NCBI RefSeq assembly: GCF_036346855.1
Contig: NZ_CP107841.1
Span: forward strand, 8,684,001 to 8,748,000
Length of the DNA stretch: 64,000 nt
From: Streptomyces europaeiscabiei
Lineage (GTDB): Bacteria; Actinomycetota; Actinomycetes; Streptomycetales; Streptomycetaceae
Direction: 5' to 3'
Shown: in pieces, positions 50,650-59,891 of the stretch
Layout: the number at the start of each line of letters is the position of its first letter
How positions within the stretch are numbered: position 1 is the stretch's first letter
Position numbers and translations under genes: made by a program
The notes under the pieces: generated by a model
The model's database searches: none
The model's input: only the letters and a program-made list of their open reading frames with translations
What the model was told of the DNA's origin: nothing

Positions 50650-52893
50650 TCAGTCCCCGGCGGCGGACGCGGACGGCCGGGCCTTCGGCTCGTCCGGGTT
50701 CACCGAGAGCGCCGTGTCCCCGGCCACCGCCACGATCGCGTCGTCCACGAGCAGCACTCCGGGCGGCGCCTCCGCCGCGATGTCCCCCGGGTCGTCGAGC
50801 GCGTCCGTACGCCACAACTCGCCGCCCGTGGCTCTGTCCAGGGCCAGCAGTCGGCCGAACCGGTTGGCGAAGTAGATCTCGTCGCGGGCCGTCGACACCA
50901 CCGGAGCGGACAGGTTCTCCATGTCCGTGGCGCGTTCCCACAGCTCCTTGCCGCTCGTCGCCGACACGGCGGTGACCGACCCGTTGGTCCGCACGAAGTA
51001 CACGACCCCGTCCACCAGCCTCGCCGAGCCGCGCAGCGCCCGTTCCAGCGCGATCCGGTCGGTCTTCCCGGTGTCCGGGTCCACTCGCAGGAACGCGTTG
51101 TACGGCCGCTCGTACCCGGCCTGGTACACCTCCTCGGTGGTCTCCGCCTTCAGGAACAGCGGCCGACCGTCGACGGTGCCCAGGGCGAGCGACTTCTCGG
51201 GCAGCGCGGCGAGCTCCCGCCGTGTGCCGTTGTCCGGATCGAGCCGTACGAGCTCGAACGGCCTGGTGTCGAGGAATTCGTCGCCCGTCCAGCACAGTTC
51301 GTACGGGTCGCCGCCGAGCACCGAGGGGACGCAGCTCACTTCGCCGGGCACGGACGACCGCCACAGCTCCTTGCCCGCCGTGGAGTAGGCGATCAGCTCC
51401 TGGTGGTCGGGCGCGAGGGTGAGGATGCCGCCGTCATGGAGGTAGGCCGGTTCGCTGGCGCTGATGTTCCGGGCCCACCGCTGCTTCCCGGTCCGGGTGT
51501 CCAGGGCCACCAGGCGCCGTCGGGTGGTGTCGGGTTCTGAGTAGGCGTACACCAGGCCGTCCCGCACGCCGACGGGGTGCGAGGTCTGGGGCAGGGTGCC
51601 GTGCCGCCAGCCCATGCGGCCGGTGCCGGCGTCCACCTTCGCGACGACGAAGCCCGTACCGCCGCAGTACAGGTCCGTTCCGTCCGTCAGGCACCCCGGT
51701 TCCTTGTAGCCGGTCGCGAGGTACTCGGAAGGGAAGCCGTGGTCGTTCCGCAGTGGTGTACGCCACGGCTGCCAGCCCTTGGGCAGGGACACGGAACGGT
51801 AGTCGACGGCGGTGTCGGGGGCGGACGGCGTCGAGCTGTCCTCGAACCCCGCGTACCCGAGCAGTGCGGCGCTCAGCGCGGTGACGGTGAGGGCGGCGCC
51901 GAGGCCGATGAGGAACACCTGCCGTTTGGCGCGGCGCTTCGCGGGGCGTCCGTCCGCCGGCCGGTCGTCCTCCGGCCGGCCGGTGGCCGTCCTGGCGTGC
52001 GCCTGTCCCCCTTCTGTGCGCCCGTGGTCCGTCGGCCGGTCGAGCGGCACGGGCGCGGTCCCGGTGGCGGCGGGGCCGGCTCCGGGCGAGACCGGCAACT
52101 CCAGGAACAGGCGGTGCAGTTCGGAGAGGTCCGGCCGGGCCGTCGGGTCCTTGTCCAGGCATCGTCCGGCGATGCTCCGCAACGGCTCGGGCACCGCGTC
52201 CAGTTTCGGTGCCTCGAACATGACCTGGTAGCCCGCCAGATAGGGGCTCTCCGCCTTGAACGGGCTGTGCCCACTGGCCGCGTACACCAGCAGTGAGCCC
52301 AGCGAGAACACGTCCGACGCGGCGGAGACGTCCCTCGGCGAGCGCAGCTGCTCCGGTGACATGAACGGCGGCGTGCCGATCACCCGGCCGGTCACGGTGA
52401 GCTGCAGGTTGTCAGCGGCACGCGAGATGCCGAAGTCGATGACCCGCGGGCCGTCCTCGGCCATGAGGACGTTCGCCGGTTTCAGGTCCCGGTGCACGAC
52501 TCCCGCCCGGTGGATGTCCCGCAGTGCCTCGACCAGCCCGAGCGCGAGGCCCCGCATGCCGGCCCCGCTCAGCGGACCCTCCTCGCGGACCAGATCGGAG
52601 AGGGTCGGCCCCGGCACGTACAGCGTCGCCATCCACGGCCGGGCCGCCTCCGGGTCGGCGTCCACCACGGGGGTGGTGAACGCCCCGCTCACCCGCCGCG
52701 CCGCCGCGACCTCCTGCCGGAACCGGGACCGGAACTCCTCGTCGTCGCAGTACTGGGCGTGCACCAGCTTGATCGCGACCAGCCGCCCCGACGCGGACCG
52801 GGCACGATAGACGACCCCCATGCCACCCGCGCCGAGCCGGTCCTCCAGGACGTATCCGTCTATGACGGTGGGATCGTCGTCCTTCAGCGGCAT
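50650..52893 (-). CDS. Membrane Ser/Thr kinase with PQQ beta-propeller sensor
   Basis: 747 residues. PKN-type kinase domain at about 10-270: RLGAGGMGVVYRA (P-loop), VAIKLV (Lys), VVHRDLKPANVL and VIDFGISRA; all catalytic residues present. A Pro/Thr/Arg-rich linker follows, then one transmembrane helix (FLIGLGAALTVTALSAALLG, near 330-350) and an outside domain with PQQ-type propeller repeats (GKQRWARNI, GKELWRSSV, GKELWERAT, GGELWRTDA). The kinase acts inside the cell and the propeller senses outside. ATG 52893 is chosen (family-like MPLKDDDPT); ATG 52911 is possible. No substrate gene is obvious. Confidence 0.87.
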   Translation of the reverse strand: MPLKDDDPTVIDGYVLEDRLGAGGMGVVYRARSASGRLVAIKLVHAQYCDDEEFRSRFRQEVAAARRVSGAFTTPVVDADPEAARPWMATLYVPGPTLSDLVREEGPLSGAGMRGLALGLVEALRDIHRAGVVHRDLKPANVLMAEDGPRVIDFGISRAADNLQLTVTGRVIGTPPFMSPEQLRSPRDVSAASDVFSLGSLLVYAASGHSPFKAESPYLAGYQVMFEAPKLDAVPEPLRSIAGRCLDKDPTARPDLSELHRLFLELPVSPGAGPAATGTAPVPLDRPTDHGRTEGGQAHARTATGRPEDDRPADGRPAKRRAKRQVFLIGLGAALTVTALSAALLGYAGFEDSSTPSAPDTAVDYRSVSLPKGWQPWRTPLRNDHGFPSEYLATGYKEPGCLTDGTDLYCGGTGFVVAKVDAGTGRMGWRHGTLPQTSHPVGVRDGLVYAYSEPDTTRRRLVALDTRTGKQRWARNISASEPAYLHDGGILTLAPDHQELIAYSTAGKELWRSSVPGEVSCVPSVLGGDPYELCWTGDEFLDTRPFELVRLDPDNGTRRELAALPEKSLALGTVDGRPLFLKAETTEEVYQAGYERPYNAFLRVDPDTGKTDRIALERALRGSARLVDGVVYFVRTNGSVTAVSATSGKELWERATDMENLSAPVVSTARDEIYFANRFGRLLALDRATGGELWRTDALDDPGDIAAEAPPGVLLVDDAIVAVAGDTALSVNPDEPKARPSASAAGD

Positions 52894-53215
52894 TTCCCAC
52901 CACGTTCTCATCCGTACGGCAGCTGCCGCCGATCAGCCTAGGGGATGGGTGCGGGGCCGCCGGACCAGGGGCGCCGGAGCGCCGTGCGAGGCCGCGGTGC
53001 GGTTCGGAGCGCGCTCCCGTCCTTCCGGCCGGCCCAGGACCGGCTTCCGGCCGTTGAGGCCGTCGGACGCGTCGAAGGTCCGCCCGCCCGGGTTCTTCAC
53101 GATCACGACGTGCCGAGCGGCGAGCCGTCGCGGAACTGACGGTCCGGCACCGAGGCGTCGCCGCGCCCTTCGTGCCGCGCCCTTCGTGCCGTGCGATTCG
53201 TGTCGTGTGAGCGGT
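52894..53215. other. Gap between kinase and ArsR genes
   Basis: 322 bp with no gene I can support. Short in-frame segments exist on the minus strand (VKNPGGRTFDASDGLNG near 53050-53105), and a GCCGCGCCCTTCGTGCC motif is doubled near 53160-53190. Nothing else stands out. Confidence 0.4.
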
Positions 53216-54226
53216 TCACGCAGGAGCCGTGGACGGCGGGGGCCCCGCGCCCGCGGCCTCCACGACGGTCTCGCCGGCCCGGGTGCGGGCGTACAGCACC
53301 TCTCGGCCCGCCCGGTGGGCGCTGACCAGACCGGCGGTGCGCAGGGCCGTCAGGTGCTGGGAGACGCCACCGGGAGTCAGTCCGGCACGGCGGGCGAGGT
53401 CGGTGGTCGAGGCGGGGGCGGTCAGTTCGGTCAGAAGGGTTGCGCGGGAGCGGCCCAGTACCCCCGCCAGGGCATCGGATCCGGTCCCGGCCCGCTTGTG
53501 CCAGAGCGTGCCGACGGCGCGTGGCGGATAGCGCAGCGAAGGCTGCCACGGCTCGTCGAGTACGGAGAACACACGCGGCCACACGAAGGCCGACGGCACC
53601 AGCAGCAGGCCACGGCCGTCGAGCCGGCGTGCCCCGCGCACGGTGCGGTGCTCCAGACGCAGGTTGCCCCCGGCCCAGGTGACCTGCGGGTCGAGGTCGG
53701 CGAACAACTGCTGGGCGCCGCCTTCGACCAGACGGCCGGCGCGGTAGCGGATGTCGTCCTCCAGCAGGGTGAGGATCCGCGACCAGTACGGTGCGAGAGC
53801 CAGCTCCCAGTACGCCTCGATCACCTCGGCCAACCGCCCCAGTCCGGCGGCCGGGTCGGCATGCAGCGCCGCCATCCGTGGGGGCGGTATTTCGGCCGTC
53901 GTGCGCAGCAGCGCCTGCGGGGTGGCCCGGACCGTGGCCAGCTCCACCTCCAGCGACGGCAGCGGCGTCGTGGGCGGCGGACAGACAAACCCCGGGACGC
54001 GACCGGCCCAGGGTGAGCGGGTCGGTACCGGGACGAGGTCGAACAGCGGGCTCAGATCGAGGTCCGCTGCCGCCAGCCGCGGGCGCACCTGCTCGGCCCA
54101 GGTGCGATGCACGCCCTGTCCGTCCGCGCCCTTGAGCACCCGGACGCTGGCCACCACCTCCCACAGCGGGGAGATCGCGAAGCGGGTACGGGCCACGTCC
54201 TCCACACCGAGTTCGATCTCGATCAT
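53216..54226 (-). CDS. ArsR-type regulator with DUF5937-like N-terminal domain
   Basis: 336 residues. The long N-terminal part (EDVARTRFAISPLWEVVASV and PPPRMAALHADPA, VEGGAQQLFADLDPQVTWAG) is the DUF5937-type extension of Streptomyces ArsR proteins. The winged helix lies at about 260-325: LAGVLGRSRATLLTELT, STTDLARRAGLTPGGVSQHL and TAGLVSAHRAGREVLYART. There is no obvious metal-binding Cys pair, so a non-metal ligand is likely. Divergent from an MFS pump at 54282 (55 bp gap), a typical repressor/exporter pair. Confidence 0.82.
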   Translation of the reverse strand: MIEIELGVEDVARTRFAISPLWEVVASVRVLKGADGQGVHRTWAEQVRPRLAAADLDLSPLFDLVPVPTRSPWAGRVPGFVCPPPTTPLPSLEVELATVRATPQALLRTTAEIPPPRMAALHADPAAGLGRLAEVIEAYWELALAPYWSRILTLLEDDIRYRAGRLVEGGAQQLFADLDPQVTWAGGNLRLEHRTVRGARRLDGRGLLLVPSAFVWPRVFSVLDEPWQPSLRYPPRAVGTLWHKRAGTGSDALAGVLGRSRATLLTELTAPASTTDLARRAGLTPGGVSQHLTALRTAGLVSAHRAGREVLYARTRAGETVVEAAGAGPPPSTAPA

Positions 54227-54281
54227 TCAGCCGAGGGTAAATCAGTAGGTGCGAGGCCGGCGGTCGCGCACGGTGGCGCGC

Positions 54282-55583
54282 ATGACCGAAGTCCCCGATT
54301 CCCCGTGGCGGTCGCGCGACTTCCGCGTGCTCTTCGCCGCGGGCGCCCTCAGCCACCTCGGCGGCAACGTCGGCTACGTGGCGATCCCGCTGCTCGCCGT
54401 CACCACGCTCGACGCGGGTCCCGGCCAGGCCGGTGCGCTGGCCGCGCTGTCCACCGTCGCCTTCCTCGTCATCGGCCTGCCCGCGGGCGCCTGGCTGGAC
54501 CGTCTGCCCGGCCGCCGGGTGCTGGTGGCCGCCGACGCCGCCCGCGCGATGCTGTTCGCCTCGATCCCCGTCGCCTGGTGGCTGGGCACTCTGTCGCTGC
54601 CGCAGCTGTACGCGGTGGTGCTGCTGAACGGCTGTGCCACGGTGTTCTTCGACGTCGGCTCGCAGAGTGTGCTGCCCGAACTGGTCGGCCGCGAGCGCCT
54701 GGTGCGGGCCAACACGGCCGTCGTGAGCCTGATGGCCGGCGCCAACATCGCGGGCCGCGGTGCCGGCGGCTTTCTGGTCCAGCTCCTCACCGCCCCCCTG
54801 GCGATTGTCGGCGGGGCCGTCGCCTACCTTGTCTCCGCCGTCGGCCTCACCGGCATCGTCCGACGACGCGCTCCCGCGACGCCGGGGGAGGGAGGAGTGG
54901 CGGGGGCCGGTCGGCGACGGCTGTCGGCCGAGATCGCGGAGGGGCTGCGCCACGTCCTCGGCAGCCGGGAGCTGCTCGCGCTGGCCCTCACCGCGACGCT
55001 CACCAACCTCGGCGCACAGATGATCAACGCCGTACTGCCGGTGCTGTTCACCCGGGATCCACACCTGTCCGCCGGGGCACTCGGGGTGTACTGGGCCGCC
55101 GGCGGCGTGGGCATCCTGCTCGGCGCAGGTCTCGCGCGCCGCTTCGCCGCCCGCCTCGGCCACGGTCGCACCCTGGGGCTGGCCGGCCTGTGGTTCGCGC
55201 CCGGCGCACTCGCCGTCGCGCTGATCGGCTCCGGGCCGTGGCTGTGGGTGGCCGGCGCCGGATGGCTCGTGGTCATGACGAAGACGGGCATCGACAACGT
55301 CCTCGGCGTCACCCTGCGCCAGCACCTGACCCCGGACCCGCTGCTCGGCCGCATGAACGCCACCTTCCGCTTCCTGCTCACCGGCGCACTGGCCGTCGGC
55401 TCCGCCCTCGGTGGCCTCGTCGGTCAGGTGGCGGGCGTACGCGTGGCTGTCTGGACGGGCGCGATCTGCCTGGCCGGCGCCTTCCTCCCGGTCTTCTGCT
55501 CCCCGGTCCGTACGCTGCGCGAACTTCCGCCGCCCGCCACGCCACAGCACCCGGCGGCAGCGGCGTCCGCCACCGAGGCGTGA
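54282..55583 (+). CDS. MFS exporter (DHA3-type)
   Basis: 433 residues, about 12 helices. RSRDFRVLFAAGALSHLGGN at the N-terminus and GLPAGAWLDRLPGRRVLVAAD (motif A) are typical of DHA3/macrolide-type pumps; GFLVQLLTAPLAIVGGAVAY and a second half LGVYWAAGGVGILLGAGLARR follow. It would export a small lipophilic compound with proton exchange. ATG 54282. Divergent from the ArsR gene, so likely controlled by it. Its neighbour 103 bp downstream is a serine hydrolase. Confidence 0.83.
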   Translation: MTEVPDSPWRSRDFRVLFAAGALSHLGGNVGYVAIPLLAVTTLDAGPGQAGALAALSTVAFLVIGLPAGAWLDRLPGRRVLVAADAARAMLFASIPVAWWLGTLSLPQLYAVVLLNGCATVFFDVGSQSVLPELVGRERLVRANTAVVSLMAGANIAGRGAGGFLVQLLTAPLAIVGGAVAYLVSAVGLTGIVRRRAPATPGEGGVAGAGRRRLSAEIAEGLRHVLGSRELLALALTATLTNLGAQMINAVLPVLFTRDPHLSAGALGVYWAAGGVGILLGAGLARRFAARLGHGRTLGLAGLWFAPGALAVALIGSGPWLWVAGAGWLVVMTKTGIDNVLGVTLRQHLTPDPLLGRMNATFRFLLTGALAVGSALGGLVGQVAGVRVAVWTGAICLAGAFLPVFCSPVRTLRELPPPATPQHPAAAASATEA

Positions 55584-55686
55584 CGCGCGGACCGGGCATC
55601 GACGGTGAGATCCGCAGCAACGTTTCCTCGTCGGTGCCCCCGTTTATTCGATGGCTCCGCCCGAGGGCCCCCGCTACCTTCCCCTC

Positions 55687-56784
55687 ATGGCGTTGACTTA
55701 TGGCACGTGCACGGACCGGTTCGCAGCGGTGCGCGAGGCGTTGGCGGCCTCGCTGGACGACAAGGACGTGGGGGCGTCGGTCGCCGTGTACGTGGACGGT
55801 GAGCCGGTGGTCGACCTCTGGGGCGGATACACCGACGCGGACCGCACCACACCGTGGGAGCGGGACACCCTCACCCATGTGTGGTCCACCACCAAGACGA
55901 TGACCGCGCTGTGCGTGCTGATGCTCGCCGACCGGGGCGAACTGGACCTGGACGCGCCGGTGGCGACGTACTGGCCCGAGTTCGCCGCGGCGGGCAAGGA
56001 GGACGTACGCGTCAGGCATGTGCTCGCGCACACGGCCGGCCTGCCCCGCTTCGAAGCACCCACGACGCTGGAGGACCTGTACGACTGGCCGACCGTCACC
56101 TCCCGGCTCGCCGCTCAGGCACCGGCCTGGGAGCCCGGTACCGAGGCCGGCTACCACGCGGTCACCCAGGGGTATCTGCTCGGGGAGATCGTCCGCCGGG
56201 TCACCGGCCGCAGCCTGGGCACCTTCCTCGCCGAGGAGGTCACGGGCCCGCTGGGCGCCGACTTCCACATCGGGCTCCCCGCCGAGCACGACCACCGGGT
56301 GGCGCCGATCATCGCGCCGCCCTCGTCCTCGCCCCGGGGCGGCCCGCCGCCCAACCCGGCCATACCGGACGGCACCGCCAACACGACCGCCTGGCGCCGC
56401 GCCGAGATCCCGGCCGCGAACGGTCACGGCAACGCCCGCTCGGTCGCCGCCGTGCAGTCGCTGCTGGCCTGCGGCGGGGCGGCGCGCGGTGTGCGCCTGC
56501 TGTCGGAGAAGGGGTGCGAACGGGTCCTGGAGGAGCAGTTCGACGGCACGGACAGTGTCCTGGGCGTACCGATGCGCTACGGCATGGGCTACGGCCTCAA
56601 CGGCGGCCAACTGCCCAACCCCCGGACCTGTTTCTGGGCCGGCTGGGGCGGCTCGATCGTCCTGGTCGACCTCGACGCCCGGATGGCCGTGGCGTACGTG
56701 ATGAACCAGATGATCGACGAAGGACTCGGCGACGACCGGGCCTTCATGATCCTCGCGGCCGTCTACGAGGGCCTGTCCGGCTGA
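55687..56784 (+). CDS. Serine hydrolase, class C beta-lactamase/EstB family
   Basis: 365 residues, no signal peptide. Ser-x-x-Lys in WSTTKTMTAL, a Tyr motif in GYHAVTQGYLLG, and WAGWGGSIVLVDLD near the C-terminus (the HxG/WxG strand). This is the EstB-like esterase/beta-lactamase-related family found in many Streptomyces genomes; it would cleave a small ester or amide. ATG 55687 (MALTYGTCTDRFAAVREAL). Not close to the hydrolase at 25221 in sequence. Terminated by the perfect hairpin at 56829. Confidence 0.85.
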   Translation: MALTYGTCTDRFAAVREALAASLDDKDVGASVAVYVDGEPVVDLWGGYTDADRTTPWERDTLTHVWSTTKTMTALCVLMLADRGELDLDAPVATYWPEFAAAGKEDVRVRHVLAHTAGLPRFEAPTTLEDLYDWPTVTSRLAAQAPAWEPGTEAGYHAVTQGYLLGEIVRRVTGRSLGTFLAEEVTGPLGADFHIGLPAEHDHRVAPIIAPPSSSPRGGPPPNPAIPDGTANTTAWRRAEIPAANGHGNARSVAAVQSLLACGGAARGVRLLSEKGCERVLEEQFDGTDSVLGVPMRYGMGYGLNGGQLPNPRTCFWAGWGGSIVLVDLDARMAVAYVMNQMIDEGLGDDRAFMILAAVYEGLSG

Positions 56785-56828
56785 AGCCGACGGCGCACTC
56801 CTGCTGACCGCACCGGCCACACGACCGC

Positions 56829-56871
56829 ACGCCTCGCACCGGCCCGGGAACCCCGGGCCGGTGCGAGGCGT
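56829..56871 (+). terminator. Perfect 20-bp terminator hairpin
   Basis: Arms 56829-56848 and 56852-56871 are exactly complementary over 20 bp with a three-base loop, 45 bp after the serine hydrolase stop. The 208 bp to the next start hold no gene. Confidence 0.9.
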
Positions 56872-57079
56872 GGCAAGGGTGTCTGGCAAGATCAACTGTC
56901 CTCGGTGGAACCAGAACCCCGCCTTCCCCCTCTCCAGGGTCGGGGGGCGCACAGGTGAGGACCGCGGCCTCCTCCGGCCTGCCGCCACACGATGTTCATG
57001 CCCTGTGCATGGTGTTGCTCCAGGGGACCCGTCCACCATCGGATCACGATCGTCCGCCCGTCATCGCCCAGGAGTTCGC

Positions 57080-58879
57080 ATGCCCAGCCGCCGTCGCTTC
57101 CTCACCGGGACCGCCGCCGTCGGCGCGACCGGGGCGGCGGCCGGATGTGTCGAGCACGAGGGACGCAAGGCGGGGGTGCGCGAGGTCGCCGCTCCGCAGG
57201 TGAGCCGCCCGTCCGCGCCGGTCGTGCCCGCCGCCAGGACCCCGTCGCGGCGGCCGAACTTCGTGGTCGTCCTCGCCGACGACCTCGGCTACGGCGAACT
57301 CGGTTCCTACGGCCAGGAACTGATCGACACCCCGCGCCTGGACGCCCTGGCCGCGGAGGGACTGCGCTTCACCGACGCCTACGCCGCCGCCCCGGTCTGC
57401 GCCCCCTCCCGCTGCTCCTTCCTCACCGGACTGCACAGCGGCCATGCCACCGTTCGCGAGAACCCCTGGGGTCCGGGCGGCCAAGGCGCTCTCACCGAGC
57501 AGGACTTCACCTTCGCCGAAGCGCTGCGCGCCCTCGGCTACCGCACCGCGCTCATCGGCAAATGGGGCTTCGGCCCCGAGCGGCCGGATCAGCCGAGCCA
57601 CCCCAACTCCCGTGGCTTCGAGCAGTTCTACGGCTATCTGACGCACAAGCACGCGCACGAGTACTACCCGACTTACCTCTGGGACAACGGCAGGAAGCAG
57701 GACATCCCCGAGAACCGGGACGGCGCCCGCAGGACCTACGCCCCCGACCTCATCGAGGACCGGGCGCTCGGCTTCGTCGACGCCCACAAGGACGAGCCGT
57801 TCCTGCTCTTCCTCGCCCCGACCGTGCCGCACGCCCCGAGCCGCGCCCCGCAGCTGGGGGCGTACGCCGACGAGCCCTGGACCCAGCCGAACAAGGCGCA
57901 CGCGGCCCAGGTCACCGGCCTCGACACCCTCGTCGGCAACATCGTGGACCGGCTGCGGACACACGGCATCGACCGGCGCACCGTCGTCCTCGTCACCAGC
58001 GACAACGGCCCGCACGAGGAGGGCGGCACCGACCCCGACCTCTTCGACGGCAACGGACCGCTGCGCGGCTACAAACGCAACCTGTACGAGGGCGGCATCC
58101 GCGTCCCCCTCATCGCCTGGTCCCCGCAGCGCGTCCCGGTCGGCACCACCGACCGGCCGACCCCGCTGACCGACCTGCTGCCCACCCTCGCCGAACTCGC
58201 GGGCGCGCCCGCCCCGTCGGACATCGACGGGCTCTCCGTGGCACCGCTGCTGAGCGCCGGTGACGGCGAGGCGGCACGCCACGACCACCTGTACTTCTAC
58301 CGCAACCACAGCGGTGTCACCTCGCGCGCCGACCAGGTCGACCGGGGCCGGGCCCGGCGACTGGCGGAGGCAGTGCGGCGCGGAGACCTCAAGGCGGTGC
58401 GGTTCGCGCCCGGCCAGAACCGCAAGGCGCCCGACGGGAGGTGGGAGGTCGAGCTGTACGACCTCGCCAGGGACCCCGGTGAGCGGAACGACCTCGCGGC
58501 GGCGCGGCCCGCCCAGGCCGACGCGCTGGTACGGCTGATGCGGTCCTCCTGGGTGGACGACTACCGGCGCAAGCCCTACGGCGTCACCCTCCAAGTCCAG
58601 CCGGAAGACGGGAAGTTCCTGGTCATCGCGTCCTTCGCCAACGGCTCCGCCCGCCCCTGGACCGCGGCCCGCCTCGCCCTCACCGCGCCCAGCGGCTGGC
58701 AGGTGCGCGACCTCGGCACGGTCACCACGGACCGCATCCGCTCCGGCGGCCGGTTCGCCGCCCGCTGGGAGGTCACCCCAGACGCGGACACCGACCAGGT
58801 CCTGTTTATGGTCCGTGGCACGGCGACACACGCGGGTGCCGTCGTGACGTACGCGGCGCAGGCCCTGGCCGGGAAATAG
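57080..58879 (+). CDS. Secreted/lipid-anchored type I sulfatase
   Basis: 599 residues. Tat-like RRRFLTG start and lipobox-like GAAAGC (Cys23), so exported folded and possibly anchored. Alkaline-phosphatase superfamily core: VVVLADDLGYGELG (metal Asp pair 67-68), CAPSRCSFLTG with Cys107, the C-x-P-S-R site turned into formylglycine by FGE, and SDNGPHEEG. The C-terminal 100 residues are a beta-rich tail (LQVQPEDGKFLVIASFANGS). It would hydrolyse sulfate esters outside the cell. ATG 57080 follows AGGAG. No formylglycine-generating enzyme is in the window. Stands alone on this strand. Confidence 0.88.
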   Translation: MPSRRRFLTGTAAVGATGAAAGCVEHEGRKAGVREVAAPQVSRPSAPVVPAARTPSRRPNFVVVLADDLGYGELGSYGQELIDTPRLDALAAEGLRFTDAYAAAPVCAPSRCSFLTGLHSGHATVRENPWGPGGQGALTEQDFTFAEALRALGYRTALIGKWGFGPERPDQPSHPNSRGFEQFYGYLTHKHAHEYYPTYLWDNGRKQDIPENRDGARRTYAPDLIEDRALGFVDAHKDEPFLLFLAPTVPHAPSRAPQLGAYADEPWTQPNKAHAAQVTGLDTLVGNIVDRLRTHGIDRRTVVLVTSDNGPHEEGGTDPDLFDGNGPLRGYKRNLYEGGIRVPLIAWSPQRVPVGTTDRPTPLTDLLPTLAELAGAPAPSDIDGLSVAPLLSAGDGEAARHDHLYFYRNHSGVTSRADQVDRGRARRLAEAVRRGDLKAVRFAPGQNRKAPDGRWEVELYDLARDPGERNDLAAARPAQADALVRLMRSSWVDDYRRKPYGVTLQVQPEDGKFLVIASFANGSARPWTAARLALTAPSGWQVRDLGTVTTDRIRSGGRFAARWEVTPDADTDQVLFMVRGTATHAGAVVTYAAQALAGK

Positions 58880-59019
58880 CCGCGCGCCTCGCTCAGGAAA
58901 CGGCCGCGCGCCTCGCTCAGGAAACGGCCGCGCGCCTCGCTCAGGAAACGGCCGCGCGCCTCGCTCAGGAAACGGCCGCGCGCCTCGCTCAGGAAACGGC
59001 GCCGCGCGCCTCCCTCAGG
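58879..59019. repeat. Five perfect 24-bp tandem repeats plus a partial copy
   Basis: The 24-base unit starting GCCGCGCGCCTCGCTCAGG occurs five times without a change (58879, 58903, 58927, 58951, 58975), then a partial sixth with one substitution to 59019. It spans from the sulfatase stop into the IclR stop (59015-59017), so the last part codes for the IclR C-terminus. Confidence 0.92.
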
Positions 59020-59887
59020 CGGGAGAAGTGCCCCGGCCCGGAATCAGTGACCCCCGGCGGGGTTCGTCCGGCTGCCAGCCCAGAGCGCGGGAGATCCCGC
59101 GTGCCGCCACCCGGACGGCGGGCGTCAACACCGGTACCTGGGCGCCGACGTGGGGCACGACGACGGACACGGCGGCCACCACGGCCCCGCCAGGACCGCG
59201 TACCGGCGCGGCCACCGACAGGGCGTCCTCGGTGACCTGACGACCGCTCACCGCCACGCCAGTGCGCCGGACTTCGGCGAGCACACGCCGCAACCGGGTC
59301 GCGTCGGCGATGGTGTACGGCGTGAAGGAGGCCAACGACCCCTGGCAGTAGGTCTCCTGGGACGAGGCGTCGCCGTGCGCGAGGAGGGCCAGGCCCACCC
59401 CCGTGGCGTGCAGGGGCCAGCGTCCGCCGACCCGGATGTGGACGCCGACGGCGGAGCGCCCGGAGAGCCACTCGATGTAGACGACCTCGTCACCGTCGCG
59501 CACCGCGAGCTGCACGTTCTCGTGCGTGGCCTCGTACAGGTCCTCCAGGTACGGCAGCGCGATCTGCCGTAGCGCGAGCCCGCGCGGGGCGAGCGCCGCG
59601 AGCTCCCAGAGCCGGAGCCCGACGTGGTAGATCCCGTCCGCGTCCCGCTCCAGGGCGCCCCACTCGGTGAGCGCGCCCACCAGCCGGTGGGCCGTGGTGA
59701 GGGTCAGCCCGGCCCGGCGGCTGATGTCGGTGAGGGAGAGCGCCGGGTGGTCGTGGTCGAAGGCGGCCAGCACGGCGAGGAGCCGGTCGGGGGCGGAGCG
59801 GACGGCCCCCGGGGGCGCGGTCCTCGGCGACGCGGCCTGCTGGGGCACGGGTCCCGGCGAGGGGAGAGCGTCGGTGGTCATCGTCAT
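59015..59887 (-). CDS. IclR-family regulator
   Basis: 290 residues. N-terminal winged helix: LLAVLAAFDHDHPALSLTDI then RRAGLTLTTAHRLVGALTEW. C-terminal GAF-like effector domain: ALRQIALPYLEDLYEATHEN, LRVGGRWPLHATGVG-type HIRVGGRWPLHATGVGLALL, and VAAVSVVVPHVG. Many IclR members control aromatic acid degradation. ATG 59887 lies four bases after the MarR stop, so the two regulators are one unit transcribed away from the SDR operon. Probably acts on it together with MarR. Its final codons lie in the 24-bp repeat. Confidence 0.85.
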   Translation of the reverse strand: MTMTTDALPSPGPVPQQAASPRTAPPGAVRSAPDRLLAVLAAFDHDHPALSLTDISRRAGLTLTTAHRLVGALTEWGALERDADGIYHVGLRLWELAALAPRGLALRQIALPYLEDLYEATHENVQLAVRDGDEVVYIEWLSGRSAVGVHIRVGGRWPLHATGVGLALLAHGDASSQETYCQGSLASFTPYTIADATRLRRVLAEVRRTGVAVSGRQVTEDALSVAAPVRGPGGAVVAAVSVVVPHVGAQVPVLTPAVRVAARGISRALGWQPDEPRRGSLIPGRGTSPA

Positions 59888-59891
59888 GGCG

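Noticed and set aside
53103..55550. 815-residue minus-strand frame covering the MFS and ArsR genes
   Set aside because: Runs through two genes in the wrong frame; no domain, Arg/Gly-rich.
58879..59019. CRISPR array
   Set aside because: A 24-bp head-to-tail repeat with no spacers.
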